From VFMC01 sp050248155 (GTDB taxonomy: Bacteria > Actinomycetota > Acidimicrobiia > Acidimicrobiales > Ilumatobacteraceae), in NCBI GenBank assembly GCA_050248155.1, contig JBFWSW010000012.1, forward strand, positions 31,775 to 95,774: DNA of 64,000 bases, given 5' to 3'. Below the pieces are notes generated by a model that worked only from the letters and a program-made list of their open reading frames with translations, had not been told where the DNA came from and searched no databases. Each line of letters opens with the position of its first letter. Position 1 is the first letter of the stretch. This document shows, piece after piece, positions 24,501-32,822 of this stretch. The position numbers were made by a program, and so were the translations under genes.

Positions 24501-25312
24501 GCGGCGACGAGGAGCGCAGCGAGCGGTTCGAGCGCGTCCATCAGTTCGTTCAGCTCGTCCGGCGTGAGGATCTCGTACGGCCTGGCCGCAAGTTGATCGG
24601 TGAGCAACTCGACCCGTTGCTTGACGGCGCGCCCCTGTTCGCTCAGCCATCCGTCGTCCCCGATCAGCCCGCGATCTCGCATTCCGCCGATGACGGCGGC
24701 GAGTTGTGATGCGGGGAGATGGTGGATGCGCCCGAACCGCTCCGCCGGCATGTTCATGTCGAGCGCGAAGAGCACGTGCGCTTCGAGACCACCGATGCCT
24801 TCCACCATCAACGCCGCGATGTGACCATCGCTGCGGTGCTCGCGGAGCAACGAGGCCGCATGGAACATGCGAGCCACGACCTCGTCGGGGACCGCCAGCG
24901 CGCGCAGCGCGGCGTACATGGGTCGTCCTTCGACCGGGGCGCTGATCGCGGCCTTCGTCAAGAGCTCGGTGGCGCGGGCGAAGGCGGGGGTCCCGACGTG
25001 GTCGCCGAGGATGGTGCGCAGCGCGTGCACGCAGCCTGCCTGCCGAGCGGCGATCGCCGCCTGCGGCGTGGTGGTGTCCCAGACCTTCGGGATGTGGCGA
25101 GCCACTTCGCCCGGAGCGAAGTTGTAGAAGAGGGCGTCCACCACCTCCGCTGGGACGATGCCGAGCGGCGCGGCGCGTCCGGCGAAGTAGGTGTCCCAGT
25201 AGTTGGTGAACCCCAGGGCGAACATCGAGTCGTTGGGTTCGTCGGACGAGTACGGGATGACACCGATCGGCTCGACGAGCTCGAACATCCGGCGCGCTGT
25301 CGACGCGTTCAC
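24485..25312 (-). CDS. SCO6745-family protein (winged-helix-like)
   Basis: A 275-residue protein matching the actinobacterial SCO6745 family. The ARRMFELVEPIGVIPYSSDE start and the FTNYWDTYFAGRAAPLG block are typical. The C-terminal half (QLAAVIGGMRDRGLIGDDGW...) reads like a MarR-type winged helix without obvious DNA-binding basic patches. Function is unknown. The GTG start (VNASTARR) is 133 nt from the palindrome at 25446 and divergent from the DUF1059 gene. Confidence 0.8.
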   Translation of the reverse strand: MNASTARRMFELVEPIGVIPYSSDEPNDSMFALGFTNYWDTYFAGRAAPLGIVPAEVVDALFYNFAPGEVARHIPKVWDTTTPQAAIAARQAGCVHALRTILGDHVGTPAFARATELLTKAAISAPVEGRPMYAALRALAVPDEVVARMFHAASLLREHRSDGHIAALMVEGIGGLEAHVLFALDMNMPAERFGRIHHLPASQLAAVIGGMRDRGLIGDDGWLSEQGRAVKQRVELLTDQLAARPYEILTPDELNELMDALEPLAALLVAAQDFG

Positions 25313-25445
25313 GAGACCGACCCCAGGATCAGCGAGTGCATGGGCACCATCCTTCCGCGATGGACGAACCCCGTCTGTGCGGTCCGTCCACAGGAAGACG
25401 TTGCCGCCGTCGAGAGTTCATCGTCGAGAGCATATTGACAGTTGT

Positions 25446-25462
25446 ACTCTCAATATGAGAGT
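25446..25462. promoter_or_regulatory. perfect 17-bp palindrome between divergent genes
   Basis: ACTCTCAATATGAGAGT (7-bp arms, ATA centre) stands out as AT-rich in a GC-rich genome. A TTGACA hexamer lies just 5' on the plus strand (25435-25440), though no good -10 follows at the normal distance. It is 36 nt before the DUF1059 start. It is a likely operator, possibly for the TetR protein encoded 0.7 kb downstream. Confidence 0.6.
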
Positions 25463-25498
25463 GTTGCTGCCAATAACGCGATCGAAGGGAGATGAGTC

Positions 25499-25747
25499 AT
25501 GAAGACGATGACCTGCAGGCAGCTCGGGGGAGCGTGTGATCTCGCGCTCGCTGGCGAGGATGCGAACGAGATCATCCACGCCCAGGATCGGCACCTGCGC
25601 GACGCGGTCGCCGCCGGGAGCAGCGACCACGAACCGGCGCTTCGCGACATGAAGGGTCGCTGGCGTCGCCCGGTCTCGGGCATGAAGTGGTACCGACAGG
25701 TCCAGCGCGACTTCGCCGCGCTGCCGAGCGATACGGTCAGGCACTGA
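25499..25747 (+). CDS. DUF1059-like small protein
   Basis: An 82-residue protein starting MKTMTCRQLGGACDLALAG, the DUF1059 hallmark (CxxxGxxCDxxxxG with two Cys). It is followed by an acidic helix and a longer C-terminal tail than usual (WYRQVQRDFAALPSDT). A ribosome-binding site GGGAG lies about 9 nt before the ATG. Function is unknown. A perfect palindrome lies upstream, and DUF1801 and TetR genes follow, with 1 nt and 13 nt gaps, as a three-gene operon. Confidence 0.7.
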   Translation: MKTMTCRQLGGACDLALAGEDANEIIHAQDRHLRDAVAAGSSDHEPALRDMKGRWRRPVSGMKWYRQVQRDFAALPSDTVRH

Positions 25748-25748
25748 C

Positions 25749-26117
25749 ATGGCGAGCACCGATTGGCGGCACGAGACGTTGGATCGGGTCCGCGGGCTCA
25801 TCGAAGCCGCCGACCCCGAGGTCACCGAGGAGGCGAAGTGGGTCAAGCCGTCGAACCCGGCAGGTGTGCCCACGTGGTCGCACGACGGCATCATCTGCAC
25901 CGGTGAGATCTACAAGGACAAGGTGAAGCTCACGTTCATGAACGGAGCCGCACTCGACGATCCCGAGGGCCTGTTCAACGCCAGCCTCGATGCGGGCACG
26001 AGGCGGGCGATCGACGTCGTCGAGGGCTCGAACCTCGACGGCTCGGCGTTCATGGCCCTCATCAGAGCAGCTGTCGACCTCAACGTGGCTCGAGCGGCTG
26101 CCAAGCGCCGCAGATAG
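25749..26117 (+). CDS. DUF1801 (YdhG-like) protein
   Basis: A 122-residue protein of the DUF1801/YdhG fold. Family blocks are visible: EEAKWVKPSNPAGVPTWSHDG (the 'E..KW..P.......' segment), ICTGEIYKDKVKLTFMNGA, and the C-terminal IRAAVDLN. Members are small soluble proteins of unknown function. It lies 1 nt after the DUF1059 gene and 13 nt before a TetR gene, all on one strand, so it is likely cotranscribed with both. Confidence 0.8.
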   Translation: MASTDWRHETLDRVRGLIEAADPEVTEEAKWVKPSNPAGVPTWSHDGIICTGEIYKDKVKLTFMNGAALDDPEGLFNASLDAGTRRAIDVVEGSNLDGSAFMALIRAAVDLNVARAAAKRRR

Positions 26118-26130
26118 GTCGATCCGCTCG

Positions 26131-26757
26131 ATGGCCGCGGACACGTCGCGAGCACCACAGGCCCGGACGAGGTTGGCGCGCCATGCCGTGCTCGATGCTG
26201 CCCGCACCCTCTTTCTCGAGCGTGGCTACGGCGCGACGACCATCGAGGGGATCAGCATGGCTTCCGAGATCCCGCAAGCGACGGTCTACCGGCTGTTCTC
26301 GTCGAAGAAGGGAATCCTGAAGGCCCTCCTCGACACCTCGATCGCCGGCGACGACGAGCCGGTTCCGGTTGCCCGACGAAGCACCGTTCGGTCCGTGTTG
26401 GACTCGACCCGGCCACGGGAGGCGCTGGCCCGCCTCGCCGCGATCAGCGTCGACATCAACAACAGGACCGCGCCGATCTACCGCATCCTGGTCAGCGCGG
26501 CCAGCTCCGACACGGATGCCGCGGCCATCCTCGACGAGCTGACACGTCAACGCCAGGAGGGACAGGGACGCGTCGCCACAGCGCTCGCGAGATCAAAGGC
26601 GCTGCGCTCCGGCCTGCGCGCACAGGACGCGGGAGACCTCATCCACGCCCTCGCCTCTCCCGAGCTGTATCACCTGCTCGTCGTCGATCGGGGATGGGCC
26701 CCATCTCGGTACGAGGCATGGCTCGCCGAGGCACTCGCCGGTCAACTGCTCCCGTAG
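26131..26757 (+). CDS. TetR/AcrR family regulator
   Basis: A 208-residue regulator. The HTH occupies about residues 20-62: AVLDAARTLFLERGYGATTI, then IPQATVYRLFSSKKGILKAL. The C-terminal ligand domain is all-helical and typical in length (ISVDINNRTAPIYRILVSAA). Third gene of the DUF1059-DUF1801-TetR operon. It may bind the 17-bp palindrome at 25446-25462 and so autoregulate; this is inference from position. The ATG at 26131 was chosen over upstream starts because the HTH begins normally about 20 residues in. Confidence 0.88.
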   Translation: MAADTSRAPQARTRLARHAVLDAARTLFLERGYGATTIEGISMASEIPQATVYRLFSSKKGILKALLDTSIAGDDEPVPVARRSTVRSVLDSTRPREALARLAAISVDINNRTAPIYRILVSAASSDTDAAAILDELTRQRQEGQGRVATALARSKALRSGLRAQDAGDLIHALASPELYHLLVVDRGWAPSRYEAWLAEALAGQLLP

Positions 26758-26834
26758 CCGGCGAGCTCGTCCGGGGTGACGGTGCGCCTGCCCTATGCTC
26801 GCTCACCTCGAGGCATTCCTGACAGGGGGGTCCG

Positions 26835-28007
26835 ATGTCTGAGCGTCTGCGGTTCGGCATATTCATGGCGCCGTTCCATCCGGCCGGCGAGAACCCGACG
26901 TTGGCGCTCGAGCGCGACCTCGAGCTCATCCAGCACCTCGACCGCCTCGGTTGGGACGAGGCATGGATCGGTGAGCACCACTCGGCGGGCTCCGAGATCA
27001 TCGCGTCGCCCGAGATCTTCATCGCCGTCGCCGCCGAGCGGACGCGACACATCAAGCTCGGCACCGGCGTGATCAGCGTCAGCTACCACAACCCGTTGTG
27101 GGTTGCCGAGCGGGCCGTCCTCCTCGACCATCTCACGCGTGGTCGGTTCATGCTGGGCCTCGGCCCGGGCTCGCTGCCCACCGACGCGGCCATGGTCGCA
27201 CTCGACCAGAGCCAGACCCGGGAGCTGCTCGCGGACGGCACCGACATCATCATGCGCCTCCTGCGCAGCGACGAACCGGTCACGTTCAGGAACGACCGGT
27301 GGGACCTCCGGGATGCGCGGCTGCACCTCCGCCCGTACTCCAACCCGCTCTTCGACGTGGCGGTCGCCGCGGTTGCGTCGCCCGCCGGGCCGCAGCTCGC
27401 CGGCAGACACGGCATCGGGCTGCTCTCGGTCGGAGCCACCCAGGCTGCAGGGTTCGACGCGCTGGCACTCCACTGGGGCGTCGTCGAAGAGCGGGCGGCG
27501 ACGTTCGGGACCGAGGTCGACCGCGGCGCGTGGCGTCTTGTCGGGCTGATGCACATCGCCGAGACCCGCGAGCAGGCCTACCGCGACGTCGAGTTCGGCA
27601 TCGAGCAGTGGTTCCACTACTTCCAGTCGGTCGCCGCCTTCCCCCAGATGGCGGTGGGCGGCAGCAACATCCGCGAGATGATCGACTTCGTCAACGAGAC
27701 AGGGCTCGGTTCGATCGGCACCGCGGAGGATGCGGTGGCTCAGATCGATCGGTTGATGCAGCAGTCGAACGGTGGATTCGGGTGCTATCTGCTGCTCGCG
27801 CACGAGTGGGCCAACCCGGCAGCTACGCATCGGAGCTTCGAGCTGATCGCGCAGCACGTGTTCCCGCAGTTCCAGGGTCAGGCGTACAGCACCAACGCGG
27901 CGAAGGCGCGTGCCGAGGCGTCGAGGCCGGAGATGGCGGAGGCCCACATGCAAGCCGTCGAGGCCGTCGCGGCGAAGTACCAGACCGAGCTGGCCTCCAG
28001 AGGCTGA
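26835..28007 (+). CDS. LLM-class flavin-dependent monooxygenase
   Basis: A 390-residue luciferase-like protein (two-component FMN monooxygenase type). Blocks: FGIFMAPFHPAGENPTLALE, DEAWIGEHHSAGSEIIASP, VISVSYHNPLWVAERAVLLD and RFMLGLGPGSLPTDA. This combination is like limonene 1,2-monooxygenase/alkanal-type members rather than F420 reductases. A G-rich ribosome-binding stretch lies before the ATG. The oxidised substrate is unknown. It stands alone, 77 nt after the TetR gene, followed by the secreted-protein cluster. Confidence 0.87.
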   Translation: MSERLRFGIFMAPFHPAGENPTLALERDLELIQHLDRLGWDEAWIGEHHSAGSEIIASPEIFIAVAAERTRHIKLGTGVISVSYHNPLWVAERAVLLDHLTRGRFMLGLGPGSLPTDAAMVALDQSQTRELLADGTDIIMRLLRSDEPVTFRNDRWDLRDARLHLRPYSNPLFDVAVAAVASPAGPQLAGRHGIGLLSVGATQAAGFDALALHWGVVEERAATFGTEVDRGAWRLVGLMHIAETREQAYRDVEFGIEQWFHYFQSVAAFPQMAVGGSNIREMIDFVNETGLGSIGTAEDAVAQIDRLMQQSNGGFGCYLLLAHEWANPAATHRSFELIAQHVFPQFQGQAYSTNAAKARAEASRPEMAEAHMQAVEAVAAKYQTELASRG

Positions 28008-28045
28008 GCGTCATCATCGTCAGTCGATCAGCAGGGAGGCGAGTC

Positions 28046-28897
28046 ATGAGCGGAACCAGGAGATCGATGACGCGGACGCGATGGGCCGCGATCGGCGCTG
28101 CGATAGCGGTCGCGGTCGGCTCGGGCGGGCTGATGGCAGCATCGGCCGAGGTCAGTTCCGGCGAGAAGCCCGTCTTCGTGTCGATCACGCCGTGCCGCGT
28201 CGCCGACACGCGTCCGACCGAGACGGTCGGGCCACGCAACACCCCCCTCGGCTCCGACGAGACGTACACGTTGGAGATCCATGGGAGCCACGGGAACTGC
28301 GCGATCCCTGCCGATGCTGTCGGCATCGCGGTGAACGTGACAGCGGTCTTCCCGACCGGCGCCTCGTTCTTCACGCTGTTCCCCGCTGACGCACCGAGCA
28401 GGCCGCTGTCGGCGAACCTCAACTTCGTCGGCGGGCAGGATCCGGTGTCGAACTCGGCGAGCATTCGTCTGTCGGCCGACGGCCGGGTGTCGATCTACAA
28501 CCTCGCCGGCTCGGTCCACTTCACGCTCGACATCACGGGCTACTACGCGAGCCACAACCACAACGACCTGTACTTCACGAAGGCCGAGGTCGACGCTTTG
28601 ACGCCGGTGGCGGTGATCCACGTGCTCGCCGACGGGACCCTCGAGTCGGAGGTGCACCGCGCGCCGATCCACAGTCTCCCGTCGGTCGTGAAAGCGTCGA
28701 CCGGTAGGTACGACGTGACCTTCCCGGGGATGGTGTTCTTCAACGCCGTCGATGCGGCGACGTGCACATCGGCCGAACCGGCCTTGCGTTTCGTGTCGGT
28801 CACCAGCCTCAGCGGCGCGCTTCGTGTCTTGGTGTTCGACGAGACCGGCGCCGCCGTGGACAGCGGGGTCTACTGCTCGGTGTACGACCTCGATTAG
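28046..28897 (+). CDS. secreted DTR-domain protein with HxH fibre-like motif
   Basis: A 283-residue exported protein. A basic N-terminus and hydrophobic core (WAAIGAAIAVAVGSGGLMA) form the signal peptide. Residues about 45-168 are one copy of the 'DTR' beta domain shared with two other genes in this cluster: PCRVADTRP, AVGIAVNVTAVFPTGASFFT, RPLSANLNFVGGQDPVSNSA. Then comes HNHNDLYFTKAEVDALTP near residue 170, similar to the H-x-H...Y-T-K-A-E-V-D motif of phage tail fibres, followed by a C-terminal beta-rich domain with two Cys. GGGAGG (28034-28039) precedes the ATG. Function is unknown; an extracellular structural or adhesive role is inferred. Confidence 0.7.
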   Translation: MSGTRRSMTRTRWAAIGAAIAVAVGSGGLMAASAEVSSGEKPVFVSITPCRVADTRPTETVGPRNTPLGSDETYTLEIHGSHGNCAIPADAVGIAVNVTAVFPTGASFFTLFPADAPSRPLSANLNFVGGQDPVSNSASIRLSADGRVSIYNLAGSVHFTLDITGYYASHNHNDLYFTKAEVDALTPVAVIHVLADGTLESEVHRAPIHSLPSVVKASTGRYDVTFPGMVFFNAVDAATCTSAEPALRFVSVTSLSGALRVLVFDETGAAVDSGVYCSVYDLD

Positions 28898-28960
28898 CGC
28901 GACGCGCAGGGTGTGGTTCAACCATGGCGCTCATCAACGCGTGCTCGCTCACGTGCGGTG

Positions 28961-31450
28961 ATGTCGTTCGGGCGGGTCGGCAGGCAGTTGGTGCTGGGTT
29001 TTCTCGGACTTGCAGTCATGCCGATGGTCGCGGCTGTCGTCCCGCCATCACCCCTCGCCGCAGCTGCCCAGGCCGACATCGATCCGACGTGGCACGGTGG
29101 TGCGCCGTTCCGGCTGGGCACCCAGCAGTACATCGTGCCGGTTGCGCAGGTCGTCGATCCTGACGGCTCGACCTACCTCGTCGGTCGCGGAGAGGCGCCC
29201 GGGTTCTTCGGTGGTCTCGTGACCAAGCTCGACCCCACCGGCAACCTCGACGCGACGTTCGGAGGAACCCGGGCGCTCCACGACTCGAACCTCGACCGCT
29301 ACCTGGACGAGGTCGGCGGCGCCGCCCTCCAAGGCGACGGCCTGATCATCGTCGGCCAGACGCAGACCGAGTGGGCCGCGATCAAGGTCGACCAGTCCGG
29401 CGGGCTCGATCCGTCGTTCGGGGAGTCCGGGCGGGTGGTGGTTCCACCGCCCGCCGGCGTGTCCTATGCCCCTGGTGCTCCACCGACGGTGGCGATGCGG
29501 CCAGACGGCTCGATCGTGCTCGCCGGCTATGCCATCAGCCCGACGCTCGGTGTGCGCCTGGTCGTGGGGCTCCTCGATGCGCGGGGTGCTGTCGATCAGA
29601 CCTTCGGCATCGAAGGAGTTGCATTCGCGCCCGTGCCCCGGGCTCAGCACGAGATGAACCCGCCAAAGGTCAGAGTCGCCGTCGACTCCGCGGGCCGAGT
29701 CGTCGTGGCCTTCGACGAGTCGCCCGGCCGGCCACTGCTGGCCCGACTGACGGCGACGGGTGCGCCGGACGGATCGTTCGGCGCCGGTGGCGTGGTCGAA
29801 CGTCCGTCCCGCCCCTGGCTCGCGGTCTTCTGCAGCACGGACTTCGTGATCGACTCGCTGGATCGGATCATCGTCGCATGCGCGAACGATTCGTCGGACG
29901 CGAACGCGGGGATCAGCCGCTACCGAGCCGATGGCAGCCTCGACACATCGTTCGGTGACAACGGAACCGCGTACGTCCCGCCCGCCGCATCGGGCGTCGG
30001 GGTGACCGCGGGCGACGCCGTCGCGCTCGACGGAGACCGCATCGTCCTCGCGGGCCGGATCGGAGACATCCGGATCACGCCTGACGGCACGGCGGCCCCG
30101 ACCGACTACGCCGTGTGGCGGTTCATGCCGACCGGCCGGCTCGATCGCAGCTTCGGGTCGGGCGGCGGCACGATCCGCTCGGACGACTCCATGCTCGAGA
30201 GCGTCGGGCAGATCGACGTGTTGCCCGACGGTCGGTTGACTGCGCTCGTCGACACCGACGGCATCGGCGGCTACTACGACCCCGACTCGTTCATCGTGCG
30301 ACTGCACCCTGCGACATCGCCCGCCACGCCGTCGATGACGCTGCTCGACGCGCCCCGACGGGTGCTCGACACCCGAATCGGGCTGCCCGAGGGAGCCGGC
30401 AAGATCGCGGCCGGTGGTGTGCTGACGCTGCCGCTCGCCGGTCGCCCCGGCGTTCCCACCGACGCCGTCGCTGTCGCCGTCAACATGACGGTCACCGAAC
30501 CCCTGCGCGACGGGTTCCTGACGGTCTTCCCGTGCGGGCAACCTCGACCGGTCGCTTCGAACGTCAACTACGAGGCCGGCCAGACGATCCCCAACCTCGT
30601 GATCGCGAGCCTGGGCACCGACGGAGCGCTGTGCATCTTCAGCTCGCAGACGACCCACGTGGTCGCCGACGTCACTGCGTCGTACGGGCCGAGCACAGGT
30701 CTCCATCCGCTGCCGGCACCGATTCGGGTGATCGACACGCGGATCGCGCTCGGCTGGCCGGGCGCCGAGAAGATCGGCGGCACCCCGACGAAGGTGCCCC
30801 TGCTCCGTCGCTCGGAGATCCCGAACTCGACATGGGTCGGCGAAGTCATCGTCAACGTCACGATCACCGAACCCGACGCAGCCGGCTACCTGACGGCCTA
30901 CCAATGCGGCACACCCGTGCCGGCCACTTCCAACCTCAACTTCGTCGCCGGTCAGACGATCTCGAACTTGGTCGCCGTCCGGCTGTCGCCGTTCGTCGCG
31001 ATCTTCGGACGGCATGGTGTGTGCTTCGCGTCGAACGTCCCGACGCATCTCGTCGTCGACCTCGAAGCAACCGTCGACATCGGTGCAGTGCACGTGGCGC
31101 TCCCGCAATCCACCCGGCTGCTGGACACCCGCGTCGACAACGGTGCTGCGAAGATCGACGGCGGCACCCCGTTCGAGCTCCAGATCGCCGGCCGAGCGAA
31201 CGTGCAGCCCGACGCAACGGCCGTGGGCCTGAACATCACCGTCACCGAACCGGACTCGGCCGGCTACCTGACGGTGTACCCGTGCGGCCAACCGACGCCG
31301 CTGGCATCGAACCTCAACTTCGTCGCGGGGCAGACGATCCCGAACTACGTCATCACCGCGCTCGGCGCGAACGGGGCGATCTGCATCTTCTCGAACGTGT
31401 CGACGCATGTGATCGCCGATGTCGTGGAGGCGTCGTACTCAGTCTCCTGA
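28961..31450 (+). CDS. secreted protein: delta-60 repeats plus three DTR domains
   Basis: An 829-residue exported protein. After the signal peptide (LVLGFLGLAVMPMVAAVVPP) come about six delta-60 beta-propeller-like repeats (about 30-455). They are marked by LDATFGG, LDPSFGESG, VDQTFGIEG, PDGSFGAGG, LDTSFGDNG and LDRSFGSGG. Three 'DTR' domains then follow, beginning near residues 466 (RRVLDTRIG), 587 (IRVIDTRIA) and 719 (TRLLDTRVD). Each has AVxxNxTVTEP, GxLTxxPCGxPxPxxSNLNF and AGQTIPNxV blocks and paired Cys. No wall anchor was seen. It lies 63 nt after the single-DTR gene. An extracellular structural role is likely. Confidence 0.72.
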   Translation: MSFGRVGRQLVLGFLGLAVMPMVAAVVPPSPLAAAAQADIDPTWHGGAPFRLGTQQYIVPVAQVVDPDGSTYLVGRGEAPGFFGGLVTKLDPTGNLDATFGGTRALHDSNLDRYLDEVGGAALQGDGLIIVGQTQTEWAAIKVDQSGGLDPSFGESGRVVVPPPAGVSYAPGAPPTVAMRPDGSIVLAGYAISPTLGVRLVVGLLDARGAVDQTFGIEGVAFAPVPRAQHEMNPPKVRVAVDSAGRVVVAFDESPGRPLLARLTATGAPDGSFGAGGVVERPSRPWLAVFCSTDFVIDSLDRIIVACANDSSDANAGISRYRADGSLDTSFGDNGTAYVPPAASGVGVTAGDAVALDGDRIVLAGRIGDIRITPDGTAAPTDYAVWRFMPTGRLDRSFGSGGGTIRSDDSMLESVGQIDVLPDGRLTALVDTDGIGGYYDPDSFIVRLHPATSPATPSMTLLDAPRRVLDTRIGLPEGAGKIAAGGVLTLPLAGRPGVPTDAVAVAVNMTVTEPLRDGFLTVFPCGQPRPVASNVNYEAGQTIPNLVIASLGTDGALCIFSSQTTHVVADVTASYGPSTGLHPLPAPIRVIDTRIALGWPGAEKIGGTPTKVPLLRRSEIPNSTWVGEVIVNVTITEPDAAGYLTAYQCGTPVPATSNLNFVAGQTISNLVAVRLSPFVAIFGRHGVCFASNVPTHLVVDLEATVDIGAVHVALPQSTRLLDTRVDNGAAKIDGGTPFELQIAGRANVQPDATAVGLNITVTEPDSAGYLTVYPCGQPTPLASNLNFVAGQTIPNYVITALGANGAICIFSNVSTHVIADVVEASYSVS

Positions 31451-31489
31451 GCTCCGCTCGACGGCGATGGTGCTCAGCAGCTGCGTGCC

Positions 31490-32059
31490 TCAAGCGGTGA
31501 CTGGCGCGGGTCGGTACCGCACGGCCACCGATCCCGAGCGAAATTCATGGCGATCCACGAGCTCGAGCTGGATGCGCTCACGCAGACCGGCCAGCAGGGT
31601 CGGTCCGTGTCCGGCGAGGACCGGTTGCACGACGAACTCGTACTCGTCGATCAGGCCCAGATCTGCCAACGCAAGGGGGAGCGTCACGCCGCCCACGAAC
31701 AGGCCCTCGCCCGGCTCCTGCTTGAGCCGCTGGACCGCGCGCTCCAGGTCGCCTCGCAGCAGCTCGGCGTTCCAATCGACGTCGCTCAGCGTGCTCGACA
31801 CGACGTACTTCTTCGCCCGGTCGATGGTCTCGGCGAACGGAATGTCCCACTGGCCCATCCAGTCAGGCCATGTGCCCGTGGCAGGCCGCCGCCACGCCGA
31901 CTCCATCATCTCGTAGGTCACCCGGCCGAACAGCACGGCATCGGCTCGCTCCATCGCGGCGGTCCAGTAGCGCATCGACTCCTCGTCCGGAGGGAGCCCT
32001 GCCTCGTGATGGCAGCATCCGTCGAGGGTGACGTTGATCGAGTATCGAAGCGGTCTCAT
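31490..32059 (-). CDS. RibD/dihydrofolate-reductase-like domain protein
   Basis: A 189-residue protein of the RibD_C/YyaP family. It starts MRPLRYSINVTLDGCCHHEA (typical 'S.DG' block) and continues with ADAVLFGRVTYEMMESAW, then KYVVSSTL and GEGLFVGGVTLPLALADLGL (the NADPH-binding 'GG..L...L...GLIDE' block). Such proteins share the DHFR fold, but cellular substrates are mostly unknown. GGAGGAG lies 8 nt before the ATG. It is convergent with the long DTR gene. Confidence 0.85.
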   Translation of the reverse strand: MRPLRYSINVTLDGCCHHEAGLPPDEESMRYWTAAMERADAVLFGRVTYEMMESAWRRPATGTWPDWMGQWDIPFAETIDRAKKYVVSSTLSDVDWNAELLRGDLERAVQRLKQEPGEGLFVGGVTLPLALADLGLIDEYEFVVQPVLAGHGPTLLAGLRERIQLELVDRHEFRSGSVAVRYRPAPVTA

Positions 32060-32190
32060 CCGGTTGCTCCTCCCACGGCGCTCGCCATGTGTCACCGGAC
32101 CGTAGTCAGGCGACGTGCCGAGCTGGGCGACGCTCGTGATGGCGGGTGGCTGTCGGGTGCGCGCGATCGGTCGCGCCGCGCTGGTTCACT

Positions 32191-32802
32191 GTGGCAGTGC
32201 CAGCTGATGTCTTCGCAGGAGAGATCTGCGGGGTCGGTTCGATGCTCGGGGTACGTGTCGTCATCGGGCGTTGGCCGGTGTCACCGTTCGGGGCCGTGGC
32301 CGACGCGATGGTGGAGGATCCAGCTGGCCGCCGGGTGCTCATCGCCCAAGACGAAGCACTCGCGGCCTATGTCGGCTCGATCTACTCCTTCGACGACGTG
32401 ATCGTTGGACCGGTCGCCTGTGAGCGCAGCGCGGATCGGCTCCGGTTTCGCGGCGGTCCGTTGCGCCTGGACGTCGCACTGGGCCGTCGCGATGTGTTGG
32501 GCTGGGCGTTGCACATGGTGCCGCGCCGAGTGGCCACGGACGACAGGTGGGTCGCGTTCACAGACGTCATCGCGCGTGGGTTTCTGCGCGGTGTCCGGAC
32601 CCGCGGGACAACGCCGGGCGGCACCGAGCGCTACGCAGCCACCGATCGCCATCGGGTGCGCGCGATCAGCGGAACATGGCACGACGCTGACCTGGGTGAG
32701 CTGCGCGACGTCGACCCGCCGGTTCGGTTCGGTTTCAGCTCAGCACCGCGGCAACCGTCGATCGTCGGGATCACCACCACCGTGCATCGCACCGGCAGGT
32801 AG
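32191..32802 (+). CDS. hypothetical protein
   Basis: A 203-residue soluble protein from a GTG (VAVPADVFAGEICG). No signal peptide or transmembrane segment and no recognised motif. The middle has VAFTDVIARGFLRGVRTRG and the C-terminus GFSSAPRQPSIVGITTTVH. Its pattern suggests a beta-barrel with a few helices. The 131-nt gap to the divergent RibD-like gene contains a GC palindrome (GCGCGATCGGTCGCGC) but no recognised promoter. Convergent with the LamG/DTR gene. Confidence 0.55.
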   Translation: MAVPADVFAGEICGVGSMLGVRVVIGRWPVSPFGAVADAMVEDPAGRRVLIAQDEALAAYVGSIYSFDDVIVGPVACERSADRLRFRGGPLRLDVALGRRDVLGWALHMVPRRVATDDRWVAFTDVIARGFLRGVRTRGTTPGGTERYAATDRHRVRAISGTWHDADLGELRDVDPPVRFGFSSAPRQPSIVGITTTVHRTGR

Positions 32803-32822
32803 TCGCACGCGACGCTTGGTGG

